The notes beneath the pieces were generated by a model. That model was not told the DNA's origin, made no database searches, and saw only the letters and a list, made by a program, of their open reading frames with translations. Positions 5,861 through 10,435 of a stretch of DNA of 10,435 bases are shown one piece after another. The translations under genes and the position numbers were made by a program. Positions within the stretch are counted from its first letter, which is position 1; each line of letters starts with the position of its first letter. The stretch is from a bacterium (lineage in GTDB: Bacteria > Hydrogenedentota > Hydrogenedentia > Hydrogenedentiales > SLHB01): the NCBI GenBank assembly GCA_024231375.1, contig JAAEQP010001567.1:1-10435 (forward strand), written 5' to 3'.

Positions 5861-8320
5861 TCACTCCGACGCGCCCTCACCCATTTCCGCAGGCAAGTCC
5901 ACCTGTACGGCTTCCCCTTGGCCTACACTCACCATTTGGGACATCTGTCTGGACGTACCCGACTCGTCCCGGATCAGCGTCGTAAGCGTGTATGTACCCG
6001 CGGGGATCCCCTCGAACCGATAGCGGCCGTCCTCTCCGAGGCTAGCGGTCCCGATCGTGTCCAGTCGAACAAAGATGTCGTCGTCGAAGTCCAGCGGGGC
6101 TGATGCGGAACCTGCGCGGAGGAACACTCCGCTGGCGCCTGGAGACACCACCTGTCCCTCGATCACACCGGTTCCACTGAACTGAAACTCGACGCGCGTA
6201 ACCTTGTCTCTCTCCACCAGGGCATCGCGGGTCTGGCGCATCTCAAGGCGGTCGCTGGGGGCGCTGTACGAGGCCAACACGACGTAGCTACCCTCAGCCA
6301 ACTCGGCAAACTCGTAGCGCCCGCTTGCGTCCGCGTCTGTTGTCACGATGTCCTTGAGTTGGGAAGCCGTCTCCAGGTGCGCCGTCGCGATGCTGACGTG
6401 CCCGCCTTGGCCCGCGAAGTAGCCCCCGAGGAGAATCTCTCCCTCGATCATGCCGCCGCGGTACAGTGGGACTTGCACCTGGTTGACGCGTCCGCCCTCG
6501 ACCGTGATATCCCTGACTTCCTGCTTGACGAAGCCGTCCGCCATGACAAGCAACGTCACGGTCCCGGGGGTGACCCCGGTGAAGCCGAACTCCCCGACGG
6601 ATAGATCCTCGCGCTTCCGGGTTCCGAAGGATTCGTGCGCGGCTCCCACCCCGTCATCGAGCACGATCTGCCTGATCTCCGCGTAGCAGTTCTCAACCGG
6701 CTGGCCGGTTACTGCGTCGACCACCGTTCCCGCGATCTCCGCCGGGGCCTCCAAGGTCACGTTGAGGTTGCCGGTCTCGGCAGCCACCTGGATGTAGGCA
6801 TCCGCGTAGTCCGGATGGTGGAAGGAAACCTGAGTGGTCTCGACCCCGGCCGTTCCGATGCGGAACCGTCCGCCCGGATCGGTCTTCGTCGCGCCCGACG
6901 ATCCCACGTCGCCGGACACGGTGACCGTCACGTCTGAGATGGGTCGCCCCTGCGCGTCATGCACCAACCCCTCCACGAGCCGGTCTTCGGCCACCACCAC
7001 GACCTCGACGTTGGAGAGCGTCTCACCAACCTCCAGTTCGATGAACGGTGTCAACGGCTTGTGATGATACACCGCGCCGGTTTCGGCGCTCTTCGCGCCC
7101 TGCACGTCAAAGCCATAGACGCCAAACGGAAGACTGTCGAAGGAGAACCGCCCCTCACTGTCGGTCTTGCTCTCCTCCGACCGGAACTCAACGAACTCGT
7201 CTCGACCCGGTCTGCGAAACATCACCACGCTGGCCGATGGAACCGGCCGCGTGCGTGTGTCGACGACCCGGCCTGAGACGGCGCTGGCTTTGTCGAAGAC
7301 CAAGTCCACACGAGTGTCGGCGCCATCCGCGGGAAGTGCAACCCGTTTGAGGACCCTGCAGTAACCCTTGGCTGAACCTGCAAGTTCGCATTCGCTACCC
7401 GGCAGCATATGCTCGATGATGAAGCTGCCATCCGTGCCGGAGATCGCTTCGCCGTCGAGGTACGAGTTGTTCAGATAGATTCCCGCTGTGACGGTCGTTC
7501 CCTCGATAGTGTGCCCACTTCGGTTCACGGTCCGGCCGAGAACGCGAGCGCCCAGTTGGAACAGAAAGTCCATACCTTCCGCGACCTCGCCGGTACCGAG
7601 TTCGACATGAACCGTTTGGCGGCTCAAACGACTCCCCCTGCGAAACTCCCGAACCACGGTGTCCGGTGGATAGGCATGCACGTAGTAGTGACCGGGAACC
7701 AGTCCTCGAATCTCGTAGACCCCGTTGGCACTCGACTGGGTTTCGTTGTCGAAGACCATCCATTGGCCGCTCAGGTCAGCCCCCAAACGAATATCGGCCA
7801 TCGGCTCGCCGGTCTCAAGCAGGCTCACCTTCCCCCGGATTGTGCCGCCTTCCGCCAGGAGTATATCCACGCCGGTAGTCGCTTCATCGGCCTTGGGCGT
7901 CACGACCGGTATCTCGGCTTGTGCCCACGTCACATCTTCCCCTCGCGCGAATACGGCGAGTTCAGTCCCGGCGGGCAGTCCCTCGATACAGTAGGCACCC
8001 TCTTCATCGGTCGTGGTTCGACTCACTGCCTCCACACGCACCCTGGCCTCGACGACCACGCCTTTCGCGGGCTCGCCTGTTGATTCGAATCGAACCGTTC
8101 CCGATACGCTACCAACTCCGGCAGGTGCCTCGTCCGAGGGGGGCGGAGTGGAGGGAGTATCTGGTGTTTCCTCGTGCGTGATCACTGGAGGAGGGATAGG
8201 TATCGACGGTGGCTCAACAATCGGCGGCGGGGCCGACCGCCCAGCCACCCATACCAGCACTCCAATAAGAACCACGGCACCGGCCAGGAATACGATCCGC
8301 GATCGAATGCCTCGTGTCAT
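5861..8320 (-). CDS. Membrane-anchored protein of about eight carboxypeptidase-regulatory-like (prealbumin-type) domains
   Basis: The 819-residue protein begins with a basic N-terminus and one membrane segment (9-25, IVFLAGAVVLIGVLVWV), then a Pro-rich linker (30-66), then repeated ~80-100 residue beta-sandwich modules. Module starts are recognisable as 'GxVxxxxxGxPxxxVxV': about 74 (GTVRFESTGEPAKGVVV), 163 (GKVSLLETGEPMADIRL), 262 (GRTVNRSGHTIEGTTV), 350 (GRVVDTRTRPVPSASVV), 451 (GLVHDAQGRPISDVTV), 531 (GTVVDAVTGQPVENCYA), 627 (GEILLGG) and 722 (GQVVSPGASG). Most are followed by 'T-D-x-x-G-x-(Y/F)-x-(I/F)-x-x-L-x-x-G', the family's second motif (e.g. 103-118, 386-400, 763-775). These folds act as stalks or adhesion/substrate-presenting modules; no enzyme domain is present. 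ATG 8320 is chosen over an upstream ATG at 8413 because GAGGGGG lies 6 nt before it and the membrane helix then sits at the N-terminus. The protein should face the periplasm or outside. Confidence 0.88.
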   Translation of the reverse strand: MTRGIRSRIVFLAGAVVLIGVLVWVAGRSAPPPIVEPPSIPIPPPVITHEETPDTPSTPPPSDEAPAGVGSVSGTVRFESTGEPAKGVVVEARVRVEAVSRTTTDEEGAYCIEGLPAGTELAVFARGEDVTWAQAEIPVVTPKADEATTGVDILLAEGGTIRGKVSLLETGEPMADIRLGADLSGQWMVFDNETQSSANGVYEIRGLVPGHYYVHAYPPDTVVREFRRGSRLSRQTVHVELGTGEVAEGMDFLFQLGARVLGRTVNRSGHTIEGTTVTAGIYLNNSYLDGEAISGTDGSFIIEHMLPGSECELAGSAKGYCRVLKRVALPADGADTRVDLVFDKASAVSGRVVDTRTRPVPSASVVMFRRPGRDEFVEFRSEESKTDSEGRFSFDSLPFGVYGFDVQGAKSAETGAVYHHKPLTPFIELEVGETLSNVEVVVVAEDRLVEGLVHDAQGRPISDVTVTVSGDVGSSGATKTDPGGRFRIGTAGVETTQVSFHHPDYADAYIQVAAETGNLNVTLEAPAEIAGTVVDAVTGQPVENCYAEIRQIVLDDGVGAAHESFGTRKREDLSVGEFGFTGVTPGTVTLLVMADGFVKQEVRDITVEGGRVNQVQVPLYRGGMIEGEILLGGYFAGQGGHVSIATAHLETASQLKDIVTTDADASGRYEFAELAEGSYVVLASYSAPSDRLEMRQTRDALVERDKVTRVEFQFSGTGVIEGQVVSPGASGVFLRAGSASAPLDFDDDIFVRLDTIGTASLGEDGRYRFEGIPAGTYTLTTLIRDESGTSRQMSQMVSVGQGEAVQVDLPAEMGEGASE

Positions 8321-8371
8321 GGGCTGCCCCCTCAGGTGAGAACACTCGGATTCCCTGCTGCCCGCCACGTC

Positions 8372-8400
8372 ATCATAGCACACCTGGTACACCACAAACC
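8372..8400 (-). promoter_or_regulatory. Candidate extended -10 promoter of the 819-residue protein
   Basis: On the minus strand TATGAT (8377-8372) is preceded by TGC, giving the extended -10 form TGnTATGAT. A -35 is poor (GTTTGT at 8399-8394 with 16-nt spacing), which is usual when an extended -10 is present. The leader would be about 45 nt to ATG 8320. Confidence 0.4.
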
Positions 8401-8473
8401 CACTCGTGCGCACTCATGATCGGGTTGGCTTTCGTTTGTGCCGATTCGTGACGGTTCGGATCGATTCGGCACG

Positions 8474-8503
8474 TTGCGACGCGTGGTGTGGGCGGGGTAT
8501 ACT
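8474..8503 (+). promoter_or_regulatory. Candidate sigma-70-type promoter of the ybaB-fmt-rsmB cluster
   Basis: TTGCGA (8474-8479) and TATACT (8498-8503) are separated by 18 nt, with four and five of six consensus matches. The start near 8510 gives a ~50-nt leader before the GTG at 8559. It is divergent from the promoter of the 819-residue protein, about 100 nt away. Confidence 0.55.
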
Positions 8504-8558
8504 TGGCCGTTGTCGGATCGGACACAATTCAACGATTCCTCAGGAGATAGGAGGCGAC

Positions 8559-8888
8559 GTGTTTCCAAAAGGACTAGGCGACATGGCCGGTATGATGAAG
8601 AAGGCCATGGAGATGAAGCAGAATGTAGAGAAACTGAAGGAGCAACTTGCCGACGAGACCATGGAGGCCAGCGCGGGCGGCGGTATGGTCACGGTCGTGA
8701 TGAACGGCAAGTTCGAACTCCTTTCGGTGAAGATCGACCCTGAGGTGATCGAAAAGGACGAGTCGGAAATGCTTGAATCGCTCGTGCAGGCGGCGGTGAA
8801 CGAGGCCGTGGGCAAGGTGCAGGAGATGGTGAAGAGCAAGATGCAGGAAATGACGGGCGGACTGCAGATTCCGGGTCTGACGTCGTAA
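8559..8888 (+). CDS. ybaB: YbaB/EbfC-family nucleoid-associated protein
   Basis: The 109-residue product has the family's length and layout: 'MFPKGLGDMAGMMKKAMEMK' (1-20), an N-terminal helix rich in Met and Lys with 'VEKLKEQLAD' (23-32), the central glycine-rich strand region 'AGGGMVTVVMNGKFELLSVK' (39-58), 'IDPEVI' (59-64) and the C-terminal helix 'LVQAAVNEAVGKVQEM' (75-90) ending near 'GGLQIPG'. These small dimeric proteins bind DNA, and the gene often sits between dnaX and recR. The GTG start is chosen because an AGGAGG lies 4 nt before it and it gives the standard 'MF.KGLGDMAGMM' beginning; ATG 8583 would cut eight conserved residues. Here it is followed by fmt instead of recR. Confidence 0.93.
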   Translation: MFPKGLGDMAGMMKKAMEMKQNVEKLKEQLADETMEASAGGGMVTVVMNGKFELLSVKIDPEVIEKDESEMLESLVQAAVNEAVGKVQEMVKSKMQEMTGGLQIPGLTS

Positions 8889-8901
8889 TACTGGAATGAT
8901 T

Positions 8902-8933
8902 CACGGACGCCTGACCGGGCGTCCGTGTTGTAT
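8902..8933 (+). terminator. Factor-independent-terminator-like hairpin between ybaB and fmt
   Basis: CACGGACGCC (8902-8911) and GGCGTCCGTG (8918-8927) form a perfect 10-bp stem with a 6-nt loop TGACCG, followed by the T-rich TTGTATT. It begins 14 nt after the ybaB stop and ends before the fmt ribosome site, so it can end ybaB transcription or lower expression of fmt and rsmB. It also overlaps a possible upstream TTG start for fmt (8925), which argues against that start. The T-tract is short, so termination may be partial. Confidence 0.6.
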
Positions 8934-8954
8934 TCACCATCGGGGAGTAGACGC

Positions 8955-9887
8955 GTGCGGGTGGTCTTCTTTGGAACGCCGGAACTGGCGGTCCCCTCAC
9001 TGGCGGCCGTGGCGGAAGGCCATGAAGTCACGGCGGTGGTGTGTCAACCCGACCGGCCCAAGGGCCGGGGCAAGAAGATGCTGCCGCCGCCGACGAAGGT
9101 GTGGGCCGAGGCCCACGGCATTCTTGTCCACCAACCCACCAAACTGAACAGTGGCGCCTTCGAGGCGTGGCTGAAGGAACAGGCGCCCGAAGCCTGCGTC
9201 ATCGCGGCGTACGGCCGGCTTCTGAAGCAGCCCATCCTCGATGTCCCGCCAAAGGGCTGGTTGAACCTGCACCCGAGCCTGTTGCCAAAATATCGGGGCC
9301 CCTCCCCCATTCAGAGCGCCGTTCTCAATGGCGAGACCGTCACTGGCTGCACCATCATGCGGTTGACGCTGGAGATGGACGCTGGCGACATTCTACTCCA
9401 AGAAGAGACGCCCATCGGTCCGGACGAGGACGCGGTGAGTCTCACGGACCGCTTGGCGGCCCAAGGCGGAGCGCTCCTGGCGCGTGCAGTCGGTCTGGTG
9501 GCAAGGGGCGAGGCGGAGTTCACGCCGCAAGACCATGACAAGGCCACGTACTGCACGATGTTGGAGAAGGCGGACGGACGAATTCGCTGGGGCAAACCGG
9601 CGCGTGAGATTCACAACCTCGTACGAGGCGCCTTGCCGTGGCCCACGGCACAGGCGTTGTGGCACGGCGAAGTGTGCAGGATTCACCGATCGACGGTGGT
9701 GGACGAATCGTTTCCGGATGCACCGGGAACGGTCGTGCGTGTTGAAAAGGACCGAGTGGTGGTGGCCACGGGTGAAGGCGGGCTGGCGGTGCTCGTGTTC
9801 CAGGCGCCGGGCAAGCGTGCCATGCCGATGGGCGACTACCTCCGCGGCAGCGCAATCGCCGTGGGCGATCACTTCGAGGAAGCCTGA
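8955..9887 (+). CDS. fmt: Methionyl-tRNA formyltransferase
   Basis: The enzyme transfers a formyl group from 10-formyl-tetrahydrofolate to Met-tRNAfMet, making the initiator tRNA for bacterial translation. The 310-residue length fits the family. The N-terminal catalytic domain begins 'MRVVFFGTPELAVPSL' (1-16), with 'QPDRPKGRGKK' (31-41). The active-site residues are visible: Asn104 and His106 in 'LNLHPSLLPKYRGPSPIQ' (103-120), and Asp142 in 'LEMDAGDIL' (139-147). The C-terminal tRNA-binding domain (about 205-305) includes 'IHNLVRGALPWPTA' (219-232). GTG 8955 is chosen because GGGGAG lies 7 nt upstream and translation then begins at the conserved strand; an upstream TTG (8925) lies inside the hairpin. 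No peptide deformylase gene (def), its usual partner, is adjacent here; ybaB precedes and rsmB follows 3 nt after the stop. Confidence 0.96.
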   Translation: MRVVFFGTPELAVPSLAAVAEGHEVTAVVCQPDRPKGRGKKMLPPPTKVWAEAHGILVHQPTKLNSGAFEAWLKEQAPEACVIAAYGRLLKQPILDVPPKGWLNLHPSLLPKYRGPSPIQSAVLNGETVTGCTIMRLTLEMDAGDILLQEETPIGPDEDAVSLTDRLAAQGGALLARAVGLVARGEAEFTPQDHDKATYCTMLEKADGRIRWGKPAREIHNLVRGALPWPTAQALWHGEVCRIHRSTVVDESFPDAPGTVVRVEKDRVVVATGEGGLAVLVFQAPGKRAMPMGDYLRGSAIAVGDHFEEA

Positions 9888-9890
9888 TTC

Positions 9891-10435
9891 ATGCCCGTAG
9901 ATGCGGTCCGCGACGGCGCAATTGACGTCATCCTCCGGGTGTTCGAGAAGAATGCCTATCTCGACGTGTCTCTGGACAAGACCCTACGCCGCAAGAAACT
10001 GAAGGAGCGGGGCCGCCGCTTTCTGACGCATCTGGCCTATGGGACGGTGCGGCACCGGCTTCTAAGCGACCACATTCTCACCCCGCTACTCCACCAACCG
10101 CTTGAGAAGCTGCCGAAACCGATTCTGGCCGTTCTCCGAATGGGCGCATTTCAGGCCCTGTTCTGCAATCAGGTGACATTCCCGGCCATGGTGCATACGA
10201 GCGTAGACCTCGCGAAGAAGCGAGGGCACGCGGGCACGGCACGGCTGGTGAACGCGGTGTTGAAGCGAGTCCCCCAGTCTCTGGACGAGGTGACGCTGCC
10301 AGACCCGGAACGTGAGCCCGTTCGGCATCTAAGCGTGCGGTATTCGCTGCCGGTATGGTTGGTGGAACAGTGGCATGCGGACTTCGGGGCAGACCGCGCG
10401 CGCGCCATGTGCGAGGCGTCGGACGTGCCCGCGGC
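9891..10435 (+). CDS. rsmB: 16S rRNA (cytosine967-C5)-methyltransferase RsmB, N-terminal part
   Basis: The visible 181 codons run off the window. Residues 1-135 match the NusB-like RNA-binding N-terminal domain of RsmB (Sun/Fmu): 'VRDGAIDVILRVFEKNAYLD' (6-25), 'GRRFLTHLAYGTVRHR' (41-56), 'KPILAVLRMGAFQALF' (77-92) and 'TARLVNAVLKRV' (116-127), the last being a family hallmark. The following 'RYSLPVWLVEQWHADFG' (149-165) is the linker into the SAM-dependent methyltransferase domain, most of which lies beyond the window. The start ATG 9891 follows the fmt stop by 3 nt, with GAGGAA 9 nt upstream inside fmt, so translational coupling is likely. The fmt-rsmB order is common in bacteria. Confidence 0.92.
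   Translation, partial: MPVDAVRDGAIDVILRVFEKNAYLDVSLDKTLRRKKLKERGRRFLTHLAYGTVRHRLLSDHILTPLLHQPLEKLPKPILAVLRMGAFQALFCNQVTFPAMVHTSVDLAKKRGHAGTARLVNAVLKRVPQSLDEVTLPDPEREPVRHLSVRYSLPVWLVEQWHADFGADRARAMCEASDVPA

Noticed and set aside
7409..8083. Plus-strand open frame of 224 codons
   Set aside because: Antisense to the repeat-domain protein, whose periodic G-x-V and T-D-x-x-G motifs identify the coding strand.
8321..8413. Upstream ATG at 8413 as start of the 819-residue protein
   Set aside because: It would place 31 unrelated residues before the membrane helix and covers the candidate -10; ATG 8320 has a good ribosome site.
8925..8954. TTG at 8925 as start of fmt
   Set aside because: It lies inside the right arm of the terminator-like hairpin and has no ribosome site; GTG 8955 has GGGGAG 7 nt upstream and starts at the conserved first strand.

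Overview
This is a GC-rich bacterial chromosome fragment. Its mix of genes points to a free-living, Gram-negative-type lineage of the Planctomycetes/Lentisphaerae/Hydrogenedentota kind. The clues are a DUF1559-type prepilin-like protein with the C-terminal H-x-DG signature, a PocR-AraC regulator beside it, a large secreted protein with a C-terminal sorting-like tail, and a membrane-anchored protein built from carboxypeptidase-regulatory-like repeats. Phylum assignment is inference; no rRNA or phylogenetic marker was compared.

Layout. Positions 1-2748 lie on the minus strand. They hold a prepilin-like protein (910 down to beyond position 1, C-terminus cut by the window), a PocR-AraC transcription regulator (2087-1233), and a short GAF-like ORF (2688-2221) that looks like a remnant. 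Positions 2752-3419 hold no gene but are rich in repeats: two tandem copies of a ~150-nt hairpin element, then a compound inverted repeat overlapping a candidate promoter. Positions 3420-5507 (+) encode a 695-residue exported protein of unrecognised function. Positions 5508-5860 are a convergent spacer with another copy of the hairpin element and a second dispersed repeat. Positions 8320-5861 (-) encode an 819-residue multi-domain envelope protein. A 238-nt divergent promoter region follows, and then a plus-strand housekeeping cluster: ybaB (8559-8888), fmt (8955-9887) and the start of rsmB (9891 to the window end).

How the genes relate. ybaB-fmt-rsmB is a plausible operon with a strong promoter ahead of ybaB. 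fmt and rsmB are 3 nt apart, and a perfect 10-bp hairpin between ybaB and fmt may end or attenuate transcription. The PocR-AraC regulator lies upstream of the prepilin-like gene on the same strand and could regulate it, but nothing in the sequence proves this. The two large envelope genes are convergent, so they are not an operon.

The most unusual signal is the non-coding repeat family at 2833-3155 and 5673-5788. Its copies keep a conserved hairpin with a T-T mismatch while the hairpin interior varies. No complete new multi-gene system is visible in the window.
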